A DNA stretch of 6,348 nt from Gemmatimonadota bacterium (GCA_019348475.1 JAHWJJ010000280.1:1-6348), one strand, 5' to 3'. Positions 1 through 4,907 are shown, counted from the first letter of the stretch. The notes: generated by a model from the sequence alone, not told the origin. Made by a program: numbers and translations.

Positions 1-1278
1 GCCTCGTCCGTCCGCTGGTTCAGCGTCTTTCAGCTCTCGCTGATGGTGTGGCTGGCGGCGCAGGGGTGGGCGTACGCGACGGACGGCTGGGCCCGGCTGG
101 GGCCCATCGTCAGCGGGGCCGTGCACATGGCGCCGGGGCTGTTCCTGGCCTTTTCCGTCCACGAGAACCGCCGTTCCAGCCGCGGCGCGGCGGCGGCCAT
201 CCTCCTGGCGCTCGTGCTGCTGCCGCTGGACCTGCAGTCGGTGAACGCGCGCGAGTCCGAGCTGGTGCTGCTGGCGTGGACGATTGGTGCGTGGAGCGCG
301 GCCACCTGGCTGTTCGTGCGGAAGATGGACCGCGAGTCGCGCAGCCCCCGCGAGAAGCGCGTCGGCCGCAACGTGCTGGTGCTGATGACGATGGTGATGC
401 CGGTCGGCGTGCTGGGCGGCATCCTGACAGGGGGCGAGACCAGCGTCTTCATCATGCCGCTGGCGATGGTGTGGATTCAAGGACTGATCTTCTACGGCGT
501 CGCGCGGCTGCGCTTTTACGACATCGAGATCCGCGCCGTCCGCACCGGCGAGCTGGCGGCGGCGGCGGCGGAGCAGGAGCGGCTGGCGGTGGTGGGCGAG
601 CTTTCGGCGTCGCTGGCGCACGAGATCCGCAACCCGCTCACCGGCGTGCGCTCGCTGGCCCAGCGGCTGGCGGAGGAGGAGATCCCGGACGACCGGCGCC
701 GGCGCTACGCCTCCGTGATCCTGGACGAGGTGGGCCGCGTGGAGCGCCTGGTGGCCAACCTGCTCGGGATCGCGAAGCGGGCGCCGCGGGTGCGCGACGC
801 GGATGCGCGGACGCCGCTGGCCCCGCTCTTCGACGACCTGGCGCTGCTCGTCACCGGCCGCGCCGACAGGACGGGCGTCCGCGTGACGGTGGATGCGCAC
901 GGAGCGACGGCGCCCTCCGCCCGCGAGCCGCTCGCCCAGGCGCTGCTGAACCTGCTGCTGAACGCCGTGGAGCACACCCCCGCCGGCGGCACCGTCTCGC
1001 TCGCCGCGCGGGCGGCGGACGGCGGGACGGTGGTCACCGTGCGCGACGGCGGCCCGGGCGTGCCGCGCGAGCAGCGGGAGCGCATCTGGGAGCCGTTCCA
1101 CACCGGCGGCGCCGGGACGGGGCTGGGCCTCGCGGTGGTGCGCCGCGTGGCGCGGGAGGAGGGATGGACGGTGGACGTGGACGATGCCCCCGGCGGCGGC
1201 GCCGAGTTCCGCATCGTCCTGCCGAATATGCTGCCGCAAGCCCGCCCGGCCTCGGTTGCCGCGCAAGACGCGGCGTAA
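1..1278 (+). CDS. Membrane sensor histidine kinase, NtrB-like (5' end outside window)
   Basis: This is the sensor of a two-component system: it autophosphorylates on His and passes the phosphate to a response regulator. The frame is open from base 1, so the true start lies upstream; the ATG at 43 falls inside a hydrophobic segment and is probably internal. Numbering from the first in-window codon, about six hydrophobic stretches fill residues ~5-170, followed by an Ala/Glu-rich linker. The HisKA H-box is SLAHEIRNPLTG with the phosphoacceptor His at residue 207 (codon 619-621). The ATPase domain shows the N-box (LLNAVEH, Asn 321), the G1 box DGGPGV (~349-354), an F-box WEPFHT and the G2 box GTGLGL (~372-377), so the catalytic core looks intact. 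The H-box resembles NtrB-class kinases, and the likely partner is the sigma-54 regulator at 3049-4449, now ~1.77 kb away. No ligand-binding domain is recognisable in the visible part, so the signal is unknown. Confidence 0.93.
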   Translation, partial: ASSVRWFSVFQLSLMVWLAAQGWAYATDGWARLGPIVSGAVHMAPGLFLAFSVHENRRSSRGAAAAILLALVLLPLDLQSVNARESELVLLAWTIGAWSAATWLFVRKMDRESRSPREKRVGRNVLVLMTMVMPVGVLGGILTGGETSVFIMPLAMVWIQGLIFYGVARLRFYDIEIRAVRTGELAAAAAEQERLAVVGELSASLAHEIRNPLTGVRSLAQRLAEEEIPDDRRRRYASVILDEVGRVERLVANLLGIAKRAPRVRDADARTPLAPLFDDLALLVTGRADRTGVRVTVDAHGATAPSAREPLAQALLNLLLNAVEHTPAGGTVSLAARAADGGTVVTVRDGGPGVPREQRERIWEPFHTGGAGTGLGLAVVRRVAREEGWTVDVDDAPGGGAEFRIVLPNMLPQARPASVAAQDAA

Positions 1279-1317
1279 GGCCAGGCAGCCGGCGCAGCCA
1301 TTGGGCCGGCCGGTGCT

Positions 1318-1345
1318 TTGCGGATGAGTAAACCGTGATTACACT
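1318..1345 (+). promoter_or_regulatory. Possible sigma-70-type promoter for the DUF433/DUF5615 pair
   Basis: TTGCGG (1318-1323) and TACACT (1340-1345) are separated by 16 bp in an AT-richer gap after the kinase stop. The expected transcription start near 1352 would leave a leader of only ~9 nt to the GTG at 1361, or ~21 nt to the ATG at 1373. The boxes match consensus only moderately, so this is tentative. Confidence 0.3.
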
Positions 1346-1372
1346 GATGCACTACCCTGCGTGAAGATTGCC

Positions 1373-1600
1373 ATGGACAAGAACCTGCTGGACCGGATCA
1401 CGGTCGATCCCGCACAATGTGGCGGGCGTCCTTGCATTCGAGGATATCGCATCCGTGTCACGGATGTGCTCGATCTGCTCGGTGCCGGCTTGACCGTGGA
1501 TGAAGTGCTCGAGGAACTGGAGAACCTGGAGCCGGAGGACATTCAGGCCGTGATGCAGTACACGGCACTTCGGATGCGAAGCCCGGTGCTGGCTGCGTGA
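1373..1600 (+). CDS. DUF433 family antitoxin (VapB45-like)
   Basis: This is a 75-residue protein of the DUF433 family, which acts as the antitoxin of DUF5615 PIN-like toxins (the VapBC45 type): it neutralises the toxin and usually represses the operon. Family signs are the opening DKNLLDRITVDP, the Gly/Arg-rich GGRPCIRGYRI (~17-27), the helix VLDLLGAGLTVDEVLEEL (~32-49), which is the likely HTH-like region, and LEPEDIQAVMQYTA (~52-65). I chose the ATG at 1373 because family members typically begin just before a DKxLL-RIT motif, and a weak GAAG lies 6 nt upstream; an in-frame GTG at 1361 would add four residues. The stop TGA overlaps the toxin start as GTGA, implying translational coupling. 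The antitoxin-first order is usual for this class. The family call is firm; DNA binding and autoregulation are inferred from the family. Confidence 0.85.
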   Translation: MDKNLLDRITVDPAQCGGRPCIRGYRIRVTDVLDLLGAGLTVDEVLEELENLEPEDIQAVMQYTALRMRSPVLAA

Positions 1601-1953
1601 TCATCTGGGTCGGTGAGCAGCTGTCGCACGCACTCGCTCCATGGCTGGCGGCGCGATTCCAGCTCGAGGCGTACTCGGTCGACGCGCTGGGCTTCGCGCA
1701 GGCGCAGGACCGACGGATCTTCGAGGCCGCCCGTGCGGCCGGGGCGGTGGTGATGACGAAGGACAGCGATTTCGCCGACCTGGTGTACCGCCATGGACCG
1801 CCTCCGCAGATCTTGCTCATTGCCATCGGGAACAGTCGGAACGCGCGGCTGAAAACGATTCTCGATGAAACGCTTCCCGCAGCGATGGACCTTCTCCGGT
1901 CCGGCGAGCCCCTCGTTCAGATCAGCGAGCCCAGGTCCGGCCCTCGTCCCTGA
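1597..1953 (+). CDS. DUF5615 PIN-like toxin (VapC45-like), with an altered first active-site position
   Basis: This is a 118-residue PIN-like protein of the DUF5615 family, predicted to be an Mg-dependent RNase toxin paired with the DUF433 protein just upstream. Visible family features are EQLSHALAPWL (7-17), D38-R-R-I, the core strand AVVMTKDSDFADLV (50-63) with the acidic pair D56/D58, the GPPPQ turn (67-71), and the IGN motif (77-79) before a C-terminal helix. It starts with GTG at 1597, overlapping the antitoxin stop by 4 nt, and no separate ribosome-binding site is needed. Oddity: the N-terminal strand usually reads V-D-x-x-L-S, with the Asp as a metal ligand. Here residue 6 is Gly (GGT, 1612-1614) followed by E7, so the first catalytic acid appears lost or shifted. 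The toxin may be weakened or inactive, or E7 may compensate. The tail after ~residue 110 (SEPRSGPRP) looks unstructured. Confidence 0.85.
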   Translation: MIIWVGEQLSHALAPWLAARFQLEAYSVDALGFAQAQDRRIFEAARAAGAVVMTKDSDFADLVYRHGPPPQILLIAIGNSRNARLKTILDETLPAAMDLLRSGEPLVQISEPRSGPRP

Positions 1954-1968
1954 CGTGCTGACCATTCC

Positions 1969-2217
1969 GTGAAAATCCTGGTCGTTGACGACGAGCGGGC
2001 GATCCGGTTCTCGCTGGCGGAGCTGCTGGAGAGTGAGGGGCACGACGTCCGCGAGGCGGAGCACCCGCCCGCCTCGCTCGCCGCGCTGGAGTTGCGCGCG
2101 TTCCTGCTGCTGTACCCCGACCACGACGTCGCCATCGCCACCCTCGCCAACGGCCCTGCGGATTTCGGCGACGAGGCGGTGGCGCGCATCGCGGAGCCGT
2201 TTCTGTCACGCCGCTGA
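1969..2217 (+). pseudogene. Chimeric remnant: response-regulator N-terminus joined to a serine hydrolase C-terminus
   Basis: This 82-codon frame opens with GTG and has two unrelated parts. Codons 1-41 are nearly identical to the first 41 residues of the NtrC-type regulator at 3049 (D7 and D8 present), but the receiver stops before the phosphoacceptor Asp, so it cannot form a working receiver. From about codon 42 it reads LRAFLLLYPDHDVAIATLAN and ends IAEPFLSRR. This matches the C-terminal strand and helix of beta-lactamase-type serine hydrolases (PF00144, S12/class C), where YP-x-x-D-x-x-VA-x-L-x-N is typical, but the catalytic SxxK and YxN motifs are absent. Each half is far shorter than its family. 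The junction lies at ~2090/2091 and happens to preserve frame. It follows the DUF5615 stop by 15 bp with no evident Shine-Dalgarno. A functional small fusion protein cannot be excluded, but two broken gene ends are more likely. The hydrolase identification rests on pattern memory. Confidence 0.75.
1970..2090 (+). repeat. Direct repeat, copy A, of the response-regulator 5' end
   Basis: These 121 bp align without gaps to 3050-3170, an offset of exactly 1080 bp, with 12 mismatches (109/121 identical). Uninterrupted identical blocks include 1978-2012 and 2015-2043. Similarity begins at the start codon and stops abruptly after 2090. The mismatches fall in eight codons, five of them synonymous. Confidence 0.95.
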
Positions 2218-2254
2218 CTGCCGATCTTTTCGTGCGGTGGCGGCTGAAGTCTCG

Positions 2255-2283
2255 TTGTTTCGTCCGTGTGCTTTGTTTACATT
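2255..2283 (+). promoter_or_regulatory. Promoter for the PIN module, probably giving a leaderless transcript
   Basis: TTGTTT (2255-2260) and TACATT (2278-2283) are spaced by exactly 17 bp in a locally AT-rich patch. The start codon ATG at 2290 begins 7 bases after the -10 box, where transcription itself should start, so the mRNA would begin at or very near the AUG. There is no Shine-Dalgarno between the -10 box and the ATG, which agrees with leaderless initiation. Confidence 0.5.
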
Positions 2284-2289
2284 CGGCGC

Positions 2290-2730
2290 ATGCGTATCTA
2301 CCTTGACGTGTGCGCGATCCAGCGCCCATTCGACGACGCCGTGCAAGAGCGGATCCTTCGCGAAACCGAAGCACTGCTCCGCGTGATCAAGCTGGTAGAG
2401 CAGGGTGTGGTCGATCTGGTTGGCTCGTTTGCACTGGACATCGAAACCGAGGCGAACCCTGACGCCGTCAAGCGCGCCTACATGGAGAGGGTGCTCTCCC
2501 TTGCGCAGCAGCGAGTGATTCCGGGCGCGGCTGTAGAGCAACGTACCGACGCCTACAGGTCACTTGGACTGGACACGTGGGATGCCGCACACCTCGCAGC
2601 GGCCGTGGAGGCGCGGGTCGATCTCTTCTGCACCTGTGACGACAAGCTCCTGCGCCGTGCGAGGAAAGCTGACACGGGCTTGACGCGTGTAGTATCCCTG
2701 CTAGAGTTGATCGAGGAGGTAGAAAGATGA
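2290..2730 (+). CDS. PIN-domain toxin (VapC-like RNase)
   Basis: This is a 146-residue PIN-domain protein, predicted to be an Mg-dependent endoribonuclease toxin. It belongs to the PIN subgroup that begins MRIYLD-x-C-x-x-RPFDD. The four acidic positions are visible: D6, E52 (in ALDIETEANPDA, matching the L-[DE]-x-E-x-x-x-NP motif), D98 (WDAAHLAAA) and D117/D118 (CTCDDKLLRRA). The nuclease centre therefore looks complete, unlike that of the other toxin here. I chose the ATG at 2290 because the family starts at this MRIYLD motif and the promoter-like boxes end 6 bp before it; the in-frame GTG at 2266 would lie inside the -35/-10 spacer. The last codons overlap the downstream partner by 4 nt (ATGA at 2727-2730). 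The order is toxin first, the reverse of the classical vapBC order. Base composition is visibly less GC-rich than in the kinase or regulator genes, consistent with horizontal acquisition. Confidence 0.88.
   Translation: MRIYLDVCAIQRPFDDAVQERILRETEALLRVIKLVEQGVVDLVGSFALDIETEANPDAVKRAYMERVLSLAQQRVIPGAAVEQRTDAYRSLGLDTWDAAHLAAAVEARVDLFCTCDDKLLRRARKADTGLTRVVSLLELIEEVER
2714..2720 (+). promoter_or_regulatory. Strong Shine-Dalgarno for the second gene of the PIN pair
   Basis: AGGAGGT lies 6 nt before the ATG at 2727, inside the last codons of the PIN gene. It is the strongest ribosome-binding site I found in the window, whereas the upstream toxin has none. This would favour making more antitoxin than toxin from one mRNA. 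Confidence 0.75.
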
Positions 2731-2948
2731 GTACAACCGTCAGGACGATCGAGGAAATCACCGAGGAAGCCATCCGCCTTCTCTCCCGTGAGATGGGGGT
2801 GGCCGATACGATGCGCTTTCTCGGCCAGTTCATCACGCGCTCGGGTGACTACACGAGGGATCGTAAGGCCTTGCTAGGTGATCCTTCGGTAGAGGAGCTC
2901 TTCGCGGAAGCCCGGCGAAAAGAGGCGCTCCGGGACGACGCAAGGTGA
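2727..2948 (+). CDS. Probable antitoxin partner of the PIN toxin, 73 residues
   Basis: This small, charged, mostly helical protein starts four bases inside the PIN gene. Visible features are an N-terminal helix TIEEITEEAIRLLSREMG (7-24), a central segment ADTMRFLGQFITRSGDYTRDR (~26-46) and an acidic C-terminal helix PSVEELFAEARRKEALRDD. I recall similar small proteins, with F-L-x-Q-F followed by GDYT-x-E/D-R, next to PIN proteins of the MRIYLD subgroup, which supports an antitoxin role. It resembles neither AbrB/MazE, RHH nor PHD antitoxins strongly enough to name a DNA-binding fold. The strong Shine-Dalgarno and the ATGA overlap argue for coupled, higher expression than the toxin. The function is inferred from position and this family resemblance; there is no named domain I can assign. 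Confidence 0.75.
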   Translation: MSTTVRTIEEITEEAIRLLSREMGVADTMRFLGQFITRSGDYTRDRKALLGDPSVEELFAEARRKEALRDDAR

Positions 2949-2997
2949 TGTCCGCTGAGAAGCTGGTTTCTCACGCCCGGGCTTTGCATATCCGCAG

Positions 2998-3022
2998 GGG
3001 GAGAGTTGTCTAAACTCTCCCC
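2998..3022 (+). terminator. Perfect 10-bp hairpin after the PIN module, terminator or regulator leader
   Basis: GGGGAGAGTT (2998-3007) pairs perfectly with AACTCTCCCC (3013-3022) around a 5-nt loop and is followed by TTTCC. It lies 49 bp after the antitoxin stop and 26 bp before the response-regulator ATG. The short T run makes it a plausible but imperfect intrinsic terminator for the toxin-antitoxin transcript. A -10-like TAAACT (3011-3016) overlaps the loop and right arm, so the hairpin could instead be an operator or leader structure for the regulator gene. Confidence 0.55.
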
Positions 3023-3048
3023 TTTCCAGCGCCGCTCTCCTGCGTCCG

Positions 3049-4449
3049 ATGAAAATTCTGGTCGTTGACGACGAGCGGGCGATCCGGTTCTCCTTGGCGG
3101 AGCTGCTGGAGAGTGAGGGGCACCGGGTGCGCGAGGCGGAGCACGCCCCCGCCGCCCTCGCGGCGCTGGACGAGTCGCCGGTGGACCTGGTGCTCAGCGA
3201 CCTGACCATGCCCGCCATGGACGGTCTCGCGCTGCTGGAGGAGGTGCGGGCGCGGCACCCCGACACGCTGTTCGTCCTGGTCACGGCGCATGGCGACGAG
3301 CGCACCGCCGTCCGCGCGCTGCGCGAAGGAGCGTACGGCTACGTTCCCAAGCCGTTCGACAACGACGAGATCCGCGCTCTGGTACGCCGCGCGCGCGAGG
3401 TGCTGTCGCTGCGCGCCGAGAACGCGCGGCTGCGGGAGGAACTGGCGGGCGAGTTCCGGGGGCTGATCGGCGACTCGGCGCCGCTGCGCGAGGTGGTGCG
3501 CGTCATCCGCCGCGCCGCGCCTACGGACGCCACCGTGCTGGTCACGGGCGAGAGCGGGACCGGGAAGGAGCTGGTCGCGCGGGCGCTTCACGCCGAGAGC
3601 CGGCGCCGCGGCGGAACGTTCGTGGCCCTCAACTGCTCCGCGCTGCCCGGCGAGCTGGTGGAGCGCGAGCTGTTCGGCCACGTGCGCGGGGCGTTCACGG
3701 GCGCGGACCGCGACGCGGAGGGGTTGTTCGAGGCCGCGGACGGCGGCACGCTGTTCCTGGACGAGGTGGGCGACCTGGCCGCCGCCGCGCAGGCCAAGCT
3801 GCTGCGCGCGCTGGAGGAGCGGCAGATCACGCGGCTGGGATCCACGAAGCCGGTGGAGGTGGACGTGCGCGTGGTCGCCGCGACGAACCGGCCGCTGGAG
3901 AACATGGCGGGCAGCGGCGCCTTTCGCCAGGACCTGCTCTACCGGCTGCAGGTGATCCCCCTGCACATCCCCCCGCTGCGCGACCGGCGCGAGGACGTGA
4001 TGCCGCTGGCGCTGCACTTCCTGGCGCACTTCGCCGGGAAGTACGGACGCGAGGTGCGGGGGTTCAGCGAGGCGGCGCGGCGGCTGCTGCTATCATACGA
4101 CTGGCCCGGCAACGTGCGCGAGCTGCGGAACGCGACCGAGCGGGCGGCGGTGATGGCGGAGGGGGACCAGATCGAGGCGCGCGACCTGCCGCCGCAGCTG
4201 GCGGAGAGCCGCGCGCCCGTGGGTCCGGTGGAGGCCGCGCTGGCGGACCTGCCGTTCGCCGAGGCGCGCGACCGGGCGATGGACGCGTGGGAGCGGCGCT
4301 TTCTGGCGGCGGCGCTGGAGCGGCACGGTGGCAACGTGAGCGCTACCGCCCGCGCGCTGGACCTGCATCGCCAGAGCCTGCAGAAGCGGCTGCGCGCGCT
4401 GCACCTGACGCGCGAGGCGCCCGGCGAAGGGCCGGGCGCCTCGGAGTAG
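3049..4449 (+). CDS. NtrC-family sigma-54-dependent response regulator
   Basis: This is a complete 466-residue enhancer-binding protein that activates sigma-54 RNA polymerase when phosphorylated. Receiver domain ~1-118: acidic pocket D7/D8, phosphoacceptor D51 in SDLTMP, T79 and K101 in PKPF. A short coiled linker follows (LSLRAENARLREEL). AAA+ domain ~137-365: Walker A GESGTGKE (167-174), intact sigma-54-contacting GAFTGA (214-219), Walker B GGTLFLDE (232-239), ATNRPL sensor region, FRQDLLYRL with arginine-finger candidates, and WPGNVREL sensor II (352-359). A C-terminal Fis-type HTH (~425-450, HGGNVSATARALDLHRQSLQKRL) binds DNA. All functional motifs are present. The ATG start gives the canonical MKILVVDDE opening, but there is no good Shine-Dalgarno. 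The partner is most likely the kinase ending at 1278. The first 121 bp have a diverged duplicate at 1970-2090, and the final codons form a strong stem-loop. The target genes cannot be told from the window. Confidence 0.96.
   Translation: MKILVVDDERAIRFSLAELLESEGHRVREAEHAPAALAALDESPVDLVLSDLTMPAMDGLALLEEVRARHPDTLFVLVTAHGDERTAVRALREGAYGYVPKPFDNDEIRALVRRAREVLSLRAENARLREELAGEFRGLIGDSAPLREVVRVIRRAAPTDATVLVTGESGTGKELVARALHAESRRRGGTFVALNCSALPGELVERELFGHVRGAFTGADRDAEGLFEAADGGTLFLDEVGDLAAAAQAKLLRALEERQITRLGSTKPVEVDVRVVAATNRPLENMAGSGAFRQDLLYRLQVIPLHIPPLRDRREDVMPLALHFLAHFAGKYGREVRGFSEAARRLLLSYDWPGNVRELRNATERAAVMAEGDQIEARDLPPQLAESRAPVGPVEAALADLPFAEARDRAMDAWERRFLAAALERHGGNVSATARALDLHRQSLQKRLRALHLTREAPGEGPGASE
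3050..3170 (+). repeat. Direct repeat, copy B, at the 5' end of the response regulator
   Basis: This is the full-gene copy of the repeat at 1970-2090, same orientation, 109/121 identical. The 1080-bp period between the copies contains the hydrolase remnant, the PIN promoter, the PIN toxin with its partner and the 2998-3022 hairpin. Confidence 0.95.
4414..4442 (+). terminator. Perfect 12-bp stem-loop in the last codons of the response regulator
   Basis: GAGGCGCCCGGC (4414-4425) and GCCGGGCGCCTC (4431-4442) are perfect reverse complements around a 5-nt loop (GAAGG). The structure ends 4 bp before the stop codon (4447-4449) and encodes residues within the C-terminal tail, after the HTH. No T run follows on either strand. 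Its place between the convergent regulator and lipoprotein genes suggests it halts transcription or protects mRNA 3' ends; whether it terminates without a U tract is uncertain. Confidence 0.5.
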
Positions 4450-4475
4450 TCTCCATCGCTGCACCGTGCGCCGGA

Positions 4476-4658
4476 TCAGGGAACCATCGACGGCGGGATG
4501 AAGCCGGTGGTGTCGGTGGGCGGGGCGTCGGGGACCAGCGGAGCCGTGCCGTCGTCCACCGGATTGGACGAGAGCGTGGGCCCGTCTCCCGCGCAGGCCG
4601 CTCCCGTCGCGGTGGCGATGGCGATCGCTGCGGCGGTCAAGATGCGTCTGGCGTTCAT
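4476..4658 (-). CDS. Small hypothetical secreted protein, probable lipoprotein
   Basis: This is a 60-residue ORF with an N-terminal export signal: MNARR, then a hydrophobic Ala/Ile/Thr core (LTAAAIAIATATG), then AAC-AGD with Cys at 22. That resembles a lipobox, although -3 is Gly rather than the usual Leu/Val, so ordinary signal-peptidase I cleavage near ACA-G is an alternative. The ~38-residue mature part is low-complexity, rich in Pro, Thr, Asp and Ser, and has no recognisable domain. A GGGAG Shine-Dalgarno lies 7 nt before the ATG, which supports real translation. It converges on the response regulator with 26 bp between stop codons, and lies downstream of the M3 peptidase on the same strand after a ~236-bp gap, so it probably has its own promoter. 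The function is unknown. Confidence 0.6.
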   Translation of the reverse strand: MNARRILTAAAIAIATATGAACAGDGPTLSSNPVDDGTAPLVPDAPPTDTTGFIPPSMVP

Positions 4659-4665
4659 CGGATCA

Positions 4666-4670
4666 CTCCC
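4666..4670 (-). promoter_or_regulatory. Ribosome-binding site of the small lipoprotein ORF
   Basis: Read on the minus strand, GGGAG precedes the ATG (complement of 4656-4658) by 7 nt. This is good Shine-Dalgarno spacing and is the main support that the short ORF is expressed. Confidence 0.55.
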
Positions 4671-4853
4671 GTTTCATGCGTCTGCCGGTGCCCGCGCATT
4701 CCTTGCGAGCGTGGGCGATAACGGGTTGCATCTTACGTGCCGGGAATAACTTACGGGGCGGCAAAGAGACAGATGGCGGCCACGGTGTCCGAAAGCGCAA
4801 GACGTGGAAGCTCCAGCGCGCGGCCTTCGCCGCTCTCCGCCCTCCGTGCACCC

Positions 4854-4907
4854 TTCACCCCTTCACCCGTTCACCCGTTCACCCGTTCACCCCTTCACCC
4901 GTTCACC
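4854..4907. repeat. 8-bp tandem repeat (TTCACCCG/C), six full units plus a partial
   Basis: Plus-strand units begin at 4854, 4862, 4870, 4878, 4886 and 4894, each TTCACCC followed by G or C; a seventh partial unit TTCACC begins at 4902. On the minus strand the unit reads GGGTGAAC or GGGTGAAG. The array overlaps the 3' end of the M3 peptidase gene: the complement of 4895-4897 is its TGA stop, and the last coding residues (VNG) come from the repeat. Confidence 0.93.

Noticed and set aside
1288..1311. GCCGGC pair after the kinase stop considered as a terminator
   Set aside because: The arms are only 6 bp in generally GC-rich sequence, with no T run following.
48..1331. 427-codon open frame on the plus strand overlapping the kinase
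   Set aside because: It is Arg/Gly/Ala-rich low-complexity translation in another frame of a high-GC gene, with no domain. The kinase frame carries all the HisKA and ATPase motifs.
1361..1372. Upstream GTG start for the DUF433 antitoxin
   Set aside because: Family members typically begin next to DKxLL-RIT, which fits the ATG at 1373. The GTG has no Shine-Dalgarno, although a near-leaderless start there cannot be fully excluded.
2266..2289. Upstream GTG start for the PIN toxin
   Set aside because: It would add eight residues before the family's usual MRIYLD opening and place the start inside the -35/-10 spacer of the likely promoter.
1279..3048. Insertion sequence or integrase-driven island
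   Set aside because: No transposase, integrase, tRNA, terminal inverted repeats or short target-site duplication is visible; only the 121-bp direct repeat of coding sequence was found.
3010..4029. 339-codon open frame on the minus strand opposite the response regulator
   Set aside because: It is a composition artefact (Gln/Arg/His-rich) antisense to a fully motif-supported NtrC-type gene.
4680..4760. Promoter for the minus-strand lipoprotein ORF
   Set aside because: The stretch is slightly AT-richer and holds TAAGAT- and TTATTC-like hexamers on the minus strand, but none has a credible -35 at proper spacing.
4854..4907. Tandem repeat considered as a CRISPR array
   Set aside because: The units are contiguous 8-bp direct repeats with no unique spacers, and no cas genes are nearby.
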